DNA of 14,294 bases from JANOQP01 sp044227705 (GTDB lineage: Bacteria; Bacteroidota; Bacteroidia; Chitinophagales; Saprospiraceae): the NCBI GenBank assembly GCA_044227705.1, contig JBGAWE010000110.1, positions 1-14,294 on the forward strand. Direction: 5' to 3'. The position numbers and the translations under genes were made by a program. The notes below the pieces were generated by a model that saw only the letters and a program-made list of their open reading frames with translations, did not search any database and had not been told where the DNA came from. Positions within the stretch are counted from its first letter, which is position 1. Each line of letters begins with the position of its first letter. Shown here piece after piece: positions 1 to 8,546 of this stretch.

Positions 1-219
1 GTCTTTGCGGCAATCCAGTTTAAGGGAAACCCGGAAAAAGCCACGGCCATAACACCGCCCAAACACCCGTTCTAACTTTGTGACCGCAAGCTGTAATCGT
101 TCGACCTACCTGAGCGCACCTTCTTTTTAAAGCCAACACCCATCCCATCAAGGGTCGCGCTTCCCGTTTTTTAGTTCATAATCTGTTCCCTTAATTATTC
201 AAAAAGACCTTCGGCAAAC
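1..219. other. Upstream region with no clear gene
   Basis: No convincing coding region was found here. On the - strand an ATG at 48-50 opens a frame to the window edge (16 full codons), which could be the start of a divergent gene, but it is too short to judge. The last ~60 bases before the 220 start are AT-rich and probably carry the promoter and leader of the following gene. I could not place a confident Bacteroidota -33/-7 promoter pair. Confidence 0.3.
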
Positions 220-3200
220 ATGAGCAAGTATGTTCATGGGCTAATCATTTCAATTGCCCTCTTCCTCGCCTTCTCTCCCCAAAAAGCTCGCGCCTGCGGC
301 TACGACTACGTCTCACAGGGCGGCACCACGATGGAGTTCACCGTCGGCGGCCAGCAGTTCTTCGCGTATGTCGGCGTGAACACTTGGATGACCAACCTGC
401 AGGGGTATAACTTCGGCACGGTCAACACCCTGACGCTTTCCAAGCTGACAAGCATAACTTGGGAAAGCTGCACGAACACCGTCCTCGACGCCACATTTTA
501 TTTCAGAATCTATGCCTCGGGGGCCACGCCGGGCGCGTTCACGGCCCACCCGATAAACGACGTGATCAACGGCGGCACGGGCGACTACCGGATGCGCACC
601 TATTCCGACAACCCGAACATCGACCTGCTCAACGGCCTCACCGGCGGGACGACCTACTTCCTCGAATGCTACTACCGTTCGAACGTCGACATCGATGGAA
701 ACCTCGTCGGCGATGCCATCCTCAAAAAGGACAACGCCGGGGTTTACTACAAGTGCCAGTTCACGAAGGGCGGCACGGGCGGCGGCGGGCTGAACATCAC
801 CTTTTCCAACAAGGTGAACATCAACTGCCCAGGCGGCTCGACCGGCGCGGTCACGGCGGCGGCAACGGGTGGCACCACTTACACCTATTTGTGGTCGAAC
901 GGCGCGACGACGGCCACCATCACCAACGTCCCGGCCGGGACGTACACGGTCACCGCCACCTCGGGCCCATTGACGGGGTCGGCCGCGACGAGCATCACGC
1001 AGCCCGGCCCACTTTCGGCAGGCATCACCTCGACAGACGAGACCTCGGCCTCCGCCAACAACGGCACCGCCACCAGCGCGCCGACCGGCGGAACCTCTCC
1101 TTATACATACCACTGGAGCACGAACGCGGCGACCGCCGCCATCACCGGTCTGGACGTTGGAACTTACAACCTCACCGTGACCGACTCGAAGAGCTGCACC
1201 GTCACCGGTTCAGCCGTCATCAACACGTCGACGACAGTACCGACCGGCTATTGTGCTTCGAGCGGCTCGGCCCCGTGGCAGGATTGGATCGACAACGTGA
1301 CGCTCGGGACGCTCAACAACCCTTCGAGCAAGTGGACCTACTCCAATTTCACCACCCTCTCGCCGCCCAACCTGACTGCAGGAGACTCCTATCCTATAAG
1401 CATCTCGGCCTCGAACGGCTGGTTCCCGTACAACGAGCATTGGGGTGTTTGGATAGATTTTGACCGCAGCGGCACCTTTGAGGCTGGCGAAAAAGTGGTG
1501 ACCTACAGCATTCCTGCCTCCGCCAGCGGCTCCTCCTCCATCGTCTGCAACCAGATAATCAGCGTCCCACCGACCGCCCTCGAGGGGGTCACGCGGATGC
1601 GAGTCTCCATCAAGAGGGACGGTGCGCCCGGCCCGTGCGAGGCCATTGTCAACGGCGAGGTCGAGGACTACAATGTCCGCATCAACCCGGCGACCGGCAC
1701 CTGCACGATGAACGCCTCCGTCTCCGCCGTCACCTGCGACAACAACGGGACGGACACGAACCCGGCCGACGACCGCTTCTCCTTCTCGATGAACGTGACC
1801 CAAACGCCATTGCCCGGCACCGCTTGGAGCACGACCATCGGGACGGCAAACTTTTCGGGAACTTATGGAACGGCGAAGGCGATGAGCTTTTTCCCCATCT
1901 CGGGCGGCCCCCTTTCATTCGTCGTGAAAGACAACGGCGACCCGCTGAATTGCAAAAAGACCGTCGTCGTCACCCCGCCAGCCACCTGCTCCAACAACGT
2001 GCCGTGCAACATCTCGACCGCCGTCACAGCTGTCGCCTGCGACAACAACGGCACGACCGGAACGGGCGCGGACGACACCTTCACTTTCACCCTCAACGTG
2101 AACGGGACAGGCACCGGCACGGGCTGGACGGCCCTCATCGGCACGACGACCGTCACCGGGCAGTACAACTCGCCAAAGGTCATCGGCCCCTACCCCATCT
2201 CTGGCGGCGCGCTCAATTTCACGGTGAAAGACGCGGCGCAGGCCACTTGCACCTCGCCCATAACCGTCCAGCCGCCCTCGCCATGCTCCGTCACCGGCGG
2301 GCCGACGGGCTACTGCGCCGCCGGGGGGGTCTTCCCGTGGGAAGAATGGATTTCGAAGGTCCAGGTCGCGGGCATCAACAACTCGACCGGCAAGTGGACC
2401 TACACAGACTACACCGGCCTCGTCGGCACCATGATTCCTGGCCAGAGCTACCCCGTCTCGCTCGGAGCAAGCGTGAGCTGGGCGTTCAACCCGCTGTATT
2501 TCCGCGTCTTCATCGACTGGAACCGCAACGGAACTTTCGACGCGGCGACCGAAACGGCCTTCTCGGGCAACCTCCCGACCGGCCCCATCAGTGCCGTCGA
2601 TGCGCTCGTGAACGGCAACATCAGCGTACCCGCGACGGCCTCGCTCGGCGCGACGAGGATGCGCGTCACCATGAAGCGCGGCGCCTACGCCACGGCCTGC
2701 GAGACGACCATCCCCTATGGCGAGGTGGAGGATTACACGATCAACATCGCCTCCTCGCTCGTCGGTGGCGGCGATACGACGGCCTCGCGCAGCCTCGCCC
2801 AGATCGAGGCGCGAGCCGACGGGTTGGGGAACATCCGGCTGCAAGCAGCGGTCGAATCGAGCCAACAAGTTGATTTCCTTTCCATCGACCGCTCGGCCGA
2901 CGGGGTGTTCTTCACGCCAATCAAGGTTTGGGAAAACGCCTATCTGCCTGAAAACCAGCTCGTTACGATTTCGGAACTCGACGACGCACCAGCGGCCGGT
3001 TTGAATTTCTACCGCCTGACGACCGTCCTGCGCAACGGCACGACGGCCTTCTCTGAAATCAAGATGGTCGATCTTTCGCCCGTCCCGACGTTCACCGTCT
3101 TCCCCAACCCGACGACCGGCAGGGCCTACATCGACGCGAGCGCCTTTGCTGGCGAGGAGGTCTCGGTCAAAATCATCCACCCGACGGGGCGGCTTTTGTT

Positions 3201-3339
3201 CTCAAATATGATGGAGCCGGAAGCTGGGCAGCCGCTCGAACTCGACCTTTCGGGGTTGCCACCGGGCGAGCTTTTCATCTTCTTGCAGGATGAAAAGCAT
3301 CGGCCGGTCTCGAAAAAACTGTTGCTGGTTCAGGAGTGA
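220..3339 (+). CDS. T9SS-exported multidomain surface protein with SprB-like and GEVED domains
   Basis: Probable cell-surface or secreted adhesin-like protein of 1039 aa exported by Sec and then the type IX secretion system. A signal peptide is visible at residues 1-25, hydrophobic and ending in ARA before CGYDY. Order of parts: an unrecognised N-terminal domain (~26-190); two SprB-type repeats (~192-261 and ~266-337; 'YLWSNGATTATITNVPAGTY' in the first); a GEVED domain (~343-489, ending GEVEDYNVRI); two ~95-aa tandem repeats each with CDNNGT and PISGG motifs (~495-590, ~596-689); a second GEVED domain (~697-844, ending GEVEDYTINI); a fibronectin-like module with the SIDRSADG...NFYRL pattern (~862-950); and a type A sorting domain from ~958 (FPNPTTGRAYID ... 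LPPGELFI). The start is chosen for the signal peptide. A terminator follows 9 bases after the stop. The ligand is unknown and no enzymatic domain is seen. Confidence 0.93.
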   Translation: MSKYVHGLIISIALFLAFSPQKARACGYDYVSQGGTTMEFTVGGQQFFAYVGVNTWMTNLQGYNFGTVNTLTLSKLTSITWESCTNTVLDATFYFRIYASGATPGAFTAHPINDVINGGTGDYRMRTYSDNPNIDLLNGLTGGTTYFLECYYRSNVDIDGNLVGDAILKKDNAGVYYKCQFTKGGTGGGGLNITFSNKVNINCPGGSTGAVTAAATGGTTYTYLWSNGATTATITNVPAGTYTVTATSGPLTGSAATSITQPGPLSAGITSTDETSASANNGTATSAPTGGTSPYTYHWSTNAATAAITGLDVGTYNLTVTDSKSCTVTGSAVINTSTTVPTGYCASSGSAPWQDWIDNVTLGTLNNPSSKWTYSNFTTLSPPNLTAGDSYPISISASNGWFPYNEHWGVWIDFDRSGTFEAGEKVVTYSIPASASGSSSIVCNQIISVPPTALEGVTRMRVSIKRDGAPGPCEAIVNGEVEDYNVRINPATGTCTMNASVSAVTCDNNGTDTNPADDRFSFSMNVTQTPLPGTAWSTTIGTANFSGTYGTAKAMSFFPISGGPLSFVVKDNGDPLNCKKTVVVTPPATCSNNVPCNISTAVTAVACDNNGTTGTGADDTFTFTLNVNGTGTGTGWTALIGTTTVTGQYNSPKVIGPYPISGGALNFTVKDAAQATCTSPITVQPPSPCSVTGGPTGYCAAGGVFPWEEWISKVQVAGINNSTGKWTYTDYTGLVGTMIPGQSYPVSLGASVSWAFNPLYFRVFIDWNRNGTFDAATETAFSGNLPTGPISAVDALVNGNISVPATASLGATRMRVTMKRGAYATACETTIPYGEVEDYTINIASSLVGGGDTTASRSLAQIEARADGLGNIRLQAAVESSQQVDFLSIDRSADGVFFTPIKVWENAYLPENQLVTISELDDAPAAGLNFYRLTTVLRNGTTAFSEIKMVDLSPVPTFTVFPNPTTGRAYIDASAFAGEEVSVKIIHPTGRLLFSNMMEPEAGQPLELDLSGLPPGELFIFLQDEKHRPVSKKLLLVQE

Positions 3340-3347
3340 TTTAGGCC

Positions 3348-3377
3348 GTTGTCCGGTGTCATCGCCGACAACTTTTT
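3348..3377 (+). terminator. Rho-independent terminator of the surface-protein gene
   Basis: Stem GTTGTC (3348-3353) pairs with GACAAC (3367-3372). An inner stem GGTG/CGCC with one G-T wobble closes a TCAT loop, and five T residues follow at 3373-3377. It begins 9 bases after the stop codon at 3337-3339. Confidence 0.75.
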
Positions 3378-3384
3378 CGCCCAT

Positions 3385-3421
3385 GAAAACGGCTGGTCTC
3401 AGTGCGAGGCCAGCCGTTTTC
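3385..3421. terminator. Perfect hairpin between convergent genes, likely bidirectional terminator
   Basis: A perfect 12-bp stem, GAAAACGGCTGG (3385-3396) and CCAGCCGTTTTC (3410-3421), with a small inner CTC/GAG stem. The T-rich arm GTTTTC lies on the 3' side when read from either strand, as expected for a terminator serving both convergent genes. Confidence 0.65.
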
Positions 3422-3436
3422 TTTAGCGGTAACGGG

Positions 3437-3474
3437 GTAGTGAGGGGGTGGCTCAAAGTCACCCCCCTCACTAC
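3437..3474. repeat. GC-rich inverted repeat just past the - strand stop codon
   Basis: GTAGTGAGGGGGTG (3437-3450) pairs with CACCCCCCTCACTAC (3460-3474) around a 9-base loop, with one unpaired C. No T tract follows on either strand. It may stabilise the 3' end of the - strand transcript that stops at 3481, or be a pause site. Confidence 0.55.
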
Positions 3475-3480
3475 AACAAC

Positions 3481-4779
3481 TCACTGCTTCGGGTCGGCCG
3501 ACAAATTGGGGTCGCCGATTTTCACGGCAATGAAATTCTGGTTCAGGACATCAGGCAGCGACACGCCCTCCGTCACCGAGAAATCGGTCGAGTAAAGCTC
3601 TTTCAGGCTGTCGAGTTGGGTGAAATCCGTCGGGTCGTCCACCGGGCGGACGAATCGCCAAGAGGTGTTCCCGTTGAAATCGGAATACTGGCCGAGGATG
3701 AGCTTTCGCAGTTCGACCACGTCGAAAGTGGACACCTGGTAGTTCCAGTTGATGTCGGCCGCCACCATTTTGTAGATGCTCGTGAACGGCGCGACGTTGA
3801 GGACGTGCTTGGCCATGGCCACCATGTCGAACGTCGAGACGCCGTTGAGCGGGTCGGTCAGCTTGCGCGGGATGATGCTGACGGTGTAGCCGAGCGACGA
3901 CGGTCGGGCCACCACGTCGAACCAGTAGTTGCCAGTCAACGTGTCCCAACTGACGGGCGAGGCAGTGATCGGGAAGCTCGTTGCGCCGCCGCCAACTTGG
4001 ATGTTCATCAGGATGTTTCGGACGGGTTTGCCGTCCTCCGTCGTGATTTTTCCGCCAAAACGAATGGTGTCGCTCGGACAAGGACAGAGGCCCTGGTTGT
4101 CCTGAACGATGACGTAGCAATTGGAGTGCACCTCGTTGCCCGCGTTGTCCTTCGCCCAGAACTCGACGATGTTCGTCCCCGGCTGGCATTTCGTGAAAGA
4201 CAGACTACTCGACGCGGGAAAGCCCGAACCGGTGCCCAGTTTTCGCAGGCCGAGCTGGATTTGGTTGGTCGGAGTGCAGTTGTCCGTCATGTTGAGGACG
4301 AATTGCGAGGCCATCACCGTCGCCGAGCAGTCGGGCAGCTGCAGCGGGGTGGTCACGCCGTTGAGGTTGAGGACGTTCGGCGGCGTGCAATCCTTGCTTT
4401 TGAAGGTAAACTGGCAAGTGGTCGATTGGCCGCAGTTGTCCTTCGCCTTCCAAAGGATGCGGTGCGTCCCGGCGGGAAAGGTGTCGGTCATGGTGGCACC
4501 GGAGCCGTTCTGGTCATAACTGCCATTGTTGCCGATGTCTACCTGCCATGAAAAACTGGCGTCAGAGCAGCCGCCGTCGGCCGTGCAGGTGAAAGTGGCG
4601 GTGCCGAAGTTGCAGTTGTTGGGCCAGAGGCAGAACTCCTTTGCGCCGCAATCGCTGGTGATGGTGATGGGTAACGTGGTGGCAGAATCGCCCAGGGCTG
4701 CAACCGGGCCAACCACCGGAATTGCCCCGACGGGCAGGCAAAAGACCAATGACAACAGGGAAAAGAAGACCTTGCTCAT
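3481..4779 (-). CDS. Exported Ig-like protein with dockerin-like C-terminal module
   Basis: A 432-aa probable extracellular protein. Residues 1-~20 form a hydrophobic signal peptide (MSKVFFSLLSLVFCLPVGA). Cysteine-containing Ig/HYR-like segments follow (~40-130 and ~150-228), each ending in the pattern 'WKAKDNCGQSTTCQF' or 'FWAKDNAGNEVHSNCYV'. A short beta-sandwich-like segment (~239-306, FGGKITTEDGKPV) comes next. Residues ~309-380 form a double helix-loop module, 'NGVSTFDMVAMAKHVLN' then 'VSTFDVVELRKLILGQY', ending in NTSWRFV. This resembles dockerin-like/EF-hand modules common in Saprospiraceae surface proteins; the first loop has few acidic ligands. The protein ends soon after 'FIAVKIGDPN'. 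I see no T9SS sorting domain, although related proteins often carry one, so it may be released by another route, retained in the periplasm, or truncated. Convergent with the 220-3339 gene. Confidence 0.88.
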   Translation of the reverse strand: MSKVFFSLLSLVFCLPVGAIPVVGPVAALGDSATTLPITITSDCGAKEFCLWPNNCNFGTATFTCTADGGCSDASFSWQVDIGNNGSYDQNGSGATMTDTFPAGTHRILWKAKDNCGQSTTCQFTFKSKDCTPPNVLNLNGVTTPLQLPDCSATVMASQFVLNMTDNCTPTNQIQLGLRKLGTGSGFPASSSLSFTKCQPGTNIVEFWAKDNAGNEVHSNCYVIVQDNQGLCPCPSDTIRFGGKITTEDGKPVRNILMNIQVGGGATSFPITASPVSWDTLTGNYWFDVVARPSSLGYTVSIIPRKLTDPLNGVSTFDMVAMAKHVLNVAPFTSIYKMVAADINWNYQVSTFDVVELRKLILGQYSDFNGNTSWRFVRPVDDPTDFTQLDSLKELYSTDFSVTEGVSLPDVLNQNFIAVKIGDPNLSADPKQ

Positions 4780-4857
4780 GGTGGAATCGGTATTAGGCCG
4801 ACCGCTTTGCGCACGGTTCTTACCCGCGCCACGGCCGGAGAATGATTGGGCAAACTT

Positions 4858-4899
4858 AAAAAGAGAAAGCCACCCCGACCGTCACGGCCGAGGTGGCTT
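4858..4899 (-). terminator. Rho-independent terminator of the small exported protein gene
   Basis: Read on the - strand, AAGCCACC (4899-4892) pairs with GGTGGCTT (4874-4867). An inner stem with two G-T wobbles closes a TGA loop. A T-rich tract including five consecutive T (4862-4858) follows. It sits about 30 bases after the stop codon at 4930-4932. Confidence 0.75.
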
Positions 4900-4929
4900 C
4901 CCAGAAATCCTGCCCAAAAGGCGGATGGC

Positions 4930-5355
4930 TTACATCCCCCACGAGGAGATGGTGTGCTCGCTCGACTCGACTACGGTGACTCCGTAGGCACCTTTCACAT
5001 CGGTCAGGCGGTTCTCGCCGACGAACTTCTCGGCTTTGACCTCCCACTCACCGCCCTCGGTAAGCTTGTGGAAGACGCCCGAAAAATTCTTGTCCTCCAC
5101 CACAAGGCGGTAGGGAGTCGTCTCTTTTTCGAGGCGGTAGTTCTCCTCTCCGTGACGAATAAACGCGCTAAACTCGACCGGTTGGCCAGTCGTGCTCGTG
5201 ATAAGGAGGACGAGTTTTTTCTGTTTGGAATCTGAAGCGGTGGTCGGCTCGCCGAGATTGGCGGCACTGTTGAGGTTGGTTGACGGTTTGGTGAATGCCG
5301 AAAGCATCACCAGCATGCCGAAGGCGGCAGCCAGTTGGTAAAGATTAAATTTCAT
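4930..5355 (-). CDS. Small exported protein of unknown function
   Basis: A 141-aa protein that I do not recognise as a named family. The ATG at 5353-5355 is preferred over one nine codons upstream because it gives a normal signal peptide: MKFNLYQ, then the hydrophobic stretch LAAAFGMLVMLSAF. After a Ser/Thr/Asn-rich spacer (~26-48) the rest looks like one small beta-rich domain (~50-135), with alternating hydrophobic strands such as KKLVLLITS, PYRLVVEDKNFSGVF and EWEVKAEKF. No cysteine, no lipobox and no sorting domain are visible, so a periplasmic location is plausible. It lies between two other exported-protein genes on the same strand. Its own terminator suggests it is the end of a transcript. 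Confidence 0.72.
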   Translation of the reverse strand: MKFNLYQLAAAFGMLVMLSAFTKPSTNLNSAANLGEPTTASDSKQKKLVLLITSTTGQPVEFSAFIRHGEENYRLEKETTPYRLVVEDKNFSGVFHKLTEGGEWEVKAEKFVGENRLTDVKGAYGVTVVESSEHTISSWGM

Positions 5356-5592
5356 AACGGCGGTTAGACGATTAAAACCCAAGAGAACGAAAGAGAGGAG
5401 TTCCTTGATTAAGAGTGGGTCAGATTAAACGCCGTTCACAGGATCAAGAGATTAAATGAAAGGATTACCGTGTGATGAGGGTGAAGGTAGAACGACTGCC
5501 GGTTTTGCGCCCAATACTTTAAAAAAAATCTACACAAAAATTTTTCCGGCTCGCTCAAAAGTGCCTCTCCGCCGAACAAACGGCAAAGACCG

Positions 5593-5634
5593 TTCCGAAA
5601 AACCTGTGTTCAATTCCGAAAAATGAGTGTTCAA
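5593..5634. repeat. Two tandem 21-bp repeats across a stop codon
   Basis: TTCCGAAAAACCTGTGTTCAA (one unit, 5593-5613) is followed directly by a second unit at 5614-5634 that differs only in the middle four bases (CCTG versus TGAG, 3 mismatches). The second unit covers the stop codon (5631-5633) of the 971-aa gene on the - strand. Confidence 0.8.
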
Positions 5635-8546
5635 CGCACGAGCGTGATATTGCCCTGACGAATGGATTCGCGCCCACCAGCGCACTTGACGTGCAGTCGA
5701 TAGGCATAGCTGTCCGGCGGCAGTTTTTTCCCTTTGAACGTGCCGTCCCAGGCCTCGGCGATCGACTTTGCCTCGAACACCTTCTCGCCCCAGCGGTCGT
5801 AAATCACCAATGAAAGTTCCAGCACGTCCTGTCCGTAGACCACCAAACTGTCGTTCGCCCCGTCGCCGTTCGGGCTGAAGGCGGTCGGGAGGAAGACGAA
5901 CGGCTCCTCGCACGTTGGGTTCCGCACGACGACAATCACGGAGCCGGTGGCCGGGCAGCCGTTGTTGCCCGTTGCGGACACGAAATAGGTCGTCGTCACG
6001 GTCGGCATGGCCAGCGGGTTGCGGATTTTGTCGTCAGAGAGGCTCGGGTCGCTCACCCAACTCCAGTTGCTCGCGCCGAGCGCCGAAGAGGCGAAGAGCT
6101 GGCTGCTCTCTCCTATTAATATGGTGTCGGGAGTGGCGGTCACGGTCAGCGAACTGCCCGGCGTGACGAAGATTTTCACCAACTTTTTCGCCGTGCAGGT
6201 TCCGTTGCTCACTTGGACGGTGTATTCCGTCTGCCCCGATGGCGTGGCCGTCGGGTTGGCAAGGTTCGGGTTGTCGAGGCCCGTCGCAGGCGACCACTGG
6301 TAGGTCCACGCGGGGTTGCCGTTCGGGTTTAGCGCGACGGACTGGCCCGCGCAAATCGAGAAGACATCGTTGATCAGCGTCAAGTCGGGGATGTTGATGT
6401 TGAAGCTCTTCGTGAACGTCAGCGAGCAACCGCTCGCCGACATCACGGTCAGCGTCAGGTCGAAGTCTGTCGCCCCCTTGTTCGGAAAGCCGAAGAGCGG
6501 GTTCTGCTGGGTGCTTGACAGGAAAATCGTCTGGTTGTCCGTCAAAAACCAGCTCCACGATGCGACGGGGAAGTTCGGGTCGGTGCTCAAGTCCGTCGCT
6601 TTCACAAAAATCGAGTCCGTCTGGCAGCCGTAGGTTTCCACCGAAAAGTCGGCCGCCAGGGTGCTTTTCGTCAAATGGATGGTCCTGAAAAAGGTGTCGC
6701 GGCAGGGCTGAGTAGGGTCGGCGATGAGCGCGATGGTGTACGAGCCGGTGTCGGGGAAGGTGTAGGTGCCGTTGAAGGTGGAGGCCGTGTAGTTTATCAT
6801 CGGCCATTGGAAGTACCATTTGTACTTCGTGGCGCTCTGGCTCTGGTTGAGGAAGGTGACGGTCAGGTTGTCGCAGACCACGTCCGGAGCGGTGAAAAAG
6901 GCCGTCGGCTGGTGGGTGCTCACGATGACCGTCGCCGTGTCGGAACAGAAGCCGTTCGTCACCTTCACCAGGTAGGTTATGCTCGTGTCGGGCGTGCAGA
7001 CCGGATTGTCGGCCGTTGGGTCGTCGAGGTAGAGCGGTGGCGACCATTCGTAGTTGTAGGCCGGGTTGCCCGTTGGGTTGATGTTCACCGGTTGCCCTTT
7101 GCAAGTCGAGTAGAACCCGCCGACCGCCGTGATGGACGGGAAAGGCGACTGGAAGTTCTTCACCAGCGTGTCCATGCACCCGTTAGCCGAGGTGGCGACG
7201 AGCGTCAATGTCCAAAAGTCCGTCCCGCTCGGCACGGTGAAAATGGGCGTTTTCTCCTTGCTGTCGAGGCTGATCACGCCGTTCGAGACCGTCCAATCCC
7301 AAGTTGCGACGGCGAAAACGGTGTCCGTCGTCAGGTCCGTAACCTCGATGGTGGCCGGGCCGAAGCAGTCGACGACCTTGAAATCGAAGTCCGCCTTGAT
7401 GTGGCTGTTCGTCACATAGATGGTCTGGTAGGCCGTGTCATCGCAGACCGCGCCGGGGTTCGCCAGCAGCGCGATCTGGTAGTAGCCGGTGTCGGGAAAG
7501 GTGTAGGTCGGCTCTTTCAGCGTGTCGGTCGGGCCGTTGAGGTTGGGCCAGTCGAAGTACCAGACGAACTTGCTCGACTTCGCCGAGCTTTTGTTGACGA
7601 AGTGGATGGTCTTCGTGTCGCACAGCACCTCGGGGGCGAAAAAGGCCGCGACCGCCTTGCCGCAATCGGCCACGTTGTATTGAAAATCCCGCTGGATTCG
7701 GGTCAAGAGGATGCCGTTGCGGTACTCCTCGATGCAGATTGCCACCACAAAGTTCCCAATCGTGTTCGGCACGCCGGTGATGAAACCGGTGTGCAGGTCG
7801 ATTTTCATCGAGTCCTTGCCGGGCGGGTTGTTGAGCATGTTCAACAGGCTATAGGGCGGCACCCAGGTCACATCGAAAATGGTGCCCGGGTTCGGCGGCT
7901 GCGGCATCGGTGTTCCGGGGTCGGCCCCGTTTTGCGGCCAGCAGAGCTTGTAGACGATGGAGTCACCGTCGACGTCCATGGCCGAATGGTCGAAGTCTAT
8001 GGGTTCGTTCACGCAGATGGCGATGGGCGGCCAGTTGGTGAAAGTGGGGCTGTTGTTGCAAGAGAGCAGGCCCGCCTCCGTGATTTCGGTGATGAAGGAC
8101 GCGCCGACGTCGAGCGGGTTGACAATGTTCTGAATGAGCTTGTTGCGGCAGCATCGCTGGTAGACGAGCTTGTAGCCGCCCTGCTGGAAGGGCAGGAAGA
8201 CCACCCCTTTGTAGGTCGTCGTGTGGACGCATACATCCGGCGGCGCGGCGAGGCAGGGGTTGCTCAAGACCACGTCGAGCGTGTCGTTCAATACCGGGTC
8301 GAAAGGGATTTGCAGCTCCGAAAACAGGTTCCAGTCCTTGTCGAAAACCCCGATGCTGGCCGGGTCGTCGAAAAAGGCCGCCGGGTTGCCGTTGTAGCAG
8401 TCGCGGTAGACGACGAGCGTGATCTCGTACTGCTGGTTGCCGAGGCACTGGTAGGTTATCTCGCCACCGATGATGTGCGTGGCACGGGCGGCCGTCGCCG
8501 AGAGCAAGAAAAAGAGGGGGAGCAGCAAGCGGAGCGCGTTCTTCAT
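5631..8546 (-). CDS. PKD-domain surface protein with type B (CHU_C) T9SS sorting domain
   Basis: A 971-aa probable secreted or surface-anchored structural/adhesive protein. The frame extends 77 codons further upstream, but the ATG at 8544-8546 starts a clean signal peptide (MKNALRLLLPLFFLLSATAARA). The mature N-terminus begins THIIGGEITYQCLG, a pattern common at the start of large Bacteroidota PKD proteins; cysteine-rich, it runs to ~290. Residues ~300-546 and ~547-793 are two copies of one block. Each has a PKD-like domain ('YTFPDTGYYQIALLANPG' / 'YTFPDTGSYTIALIADP'), a second domain starting around ADF, and an Ig-like domain with 'NPTGNPAYNYEWSPP' / 'NPNGNPAWTYQWSPA'. One more Ig-like domain spans ~795-872. 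Residues ~875-971 form the gliding-motility-associated C-terminal domain (FLPTAFSPNGDGAND ... IYDRWGEKVFE ... WDGTFKGK), a T9SS type B signal. Function beyond surface display is not shown. Confidence 0.92.
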   Translation of the reverse strand: MKNALRLLLPLFFLLSATAARATHIIGGEITYQCLGNQQYEITLVVYRDCYNGNPAAFFDDPASIGVFDKDWNLFSELQIPFDPVLNDTLDVVLSNPCLAAPPDVCVHTTTYKGVVFLPFQQGGYKLVYQRCCRNKLIQNIVNPLDVGASFITEITEAGLLSCNNSPTFTNWPPIAICVNEPIDFDHSAMDVDGDSIVYKLCWPQNGADPGTPMPQPPNPGTIFDVTWVPPYSLLNMLNNPPGKDSMKIDLHTGFITGVPNTIGNFVVAICIEEYRNGILLTRIQRDFQYNVADCGKAVAAFFAPEVLCDTKTIHFVNKSSAKSSKFVWYFDWPNLNGPTDTLKEPTYTFPDTGYYQIALLANPGAVCDDTAYQTIYVTNSHIKADFDFKVVDCFGPATIEVTDLTTDTVFAVATWDWTVSNGVISLDSKEKTPIFTVPSGTDFWTLTLVATSANGCMDTLVKNFQSPFPSITAVGGFYSTCKGQPVNINPTGNPAYNYEWSPPLYLDDPTADNPVCTPDTSITYLVKVTNGFCSDTATVIVSTHQPTAFFTAPDVVCDNLTVTFLNQSQSATKYKWYFQWPMINYTASTFNGTYTFPDTGSYTIALIADPTQPCRDTFFRTIHLTKSTLAADFSVETYGCQTDSIFVKATDLSTDPNFPVASWSWFLTDNQTIFLSSTQQNPLFGFPNKGATDFDLTLTVMSASGCSLTFTKSFNINIPDLTLINDVFSICAGQSVALNPNGNPAWTYQWSPATGLDNPNLANPTATPSGQTEYTVQVSNGTCTAKKLVKIFVTPGSSLTVTATPDTILIGESSQLFASSALGASNWSWVSDPSLSDDKIRNPLAMPTVTTTYFVSATGNNGCPATGSVIVVVRNPTCEEPFVFLPTAFSPNGDGANDSLVVYGQDVLELSLVIYDRWGEKVFEAKSIAEAWDGTFKGKKLPPDSYAYRLHVKCAGGRESIRQGNITLVR

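Noticed and set aside
98..126. Weak hairpin followed by T-rich sequence upstream of the first gene
   Set aside because: Stem of only five pairs with a wobble and an interrupted T tract; not strong enough to call a terminator.
313..1113. Long - strand open frame opposite the first surface-protein gene
   Set aside because: Arg/Val/Gly-rich shadow caused by GC-rich codon use; the + strand frame has a signal peptide and recognisable domains.
1635..2873. 412-codon + strand frame overlapping the first surface-protein gene
   Set aside because: Its His/Arg-rich composition is typical of an out-of-frame shadow; the recognised domains lie in the other frame.
3361..3480. CRISPR-like or IS-end reading of the hairpins between convergent genes
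   Set aside because: The three hairpins differ in sequence and no regular spacers, transposase or target duplications are seen.
5530..5913. 127-codon - strand frame overlapping the PKD gene 3' end
   Set aside because: Overlaps the conserved sorting domain in another frame and has an Arg/Gly-rich composition.
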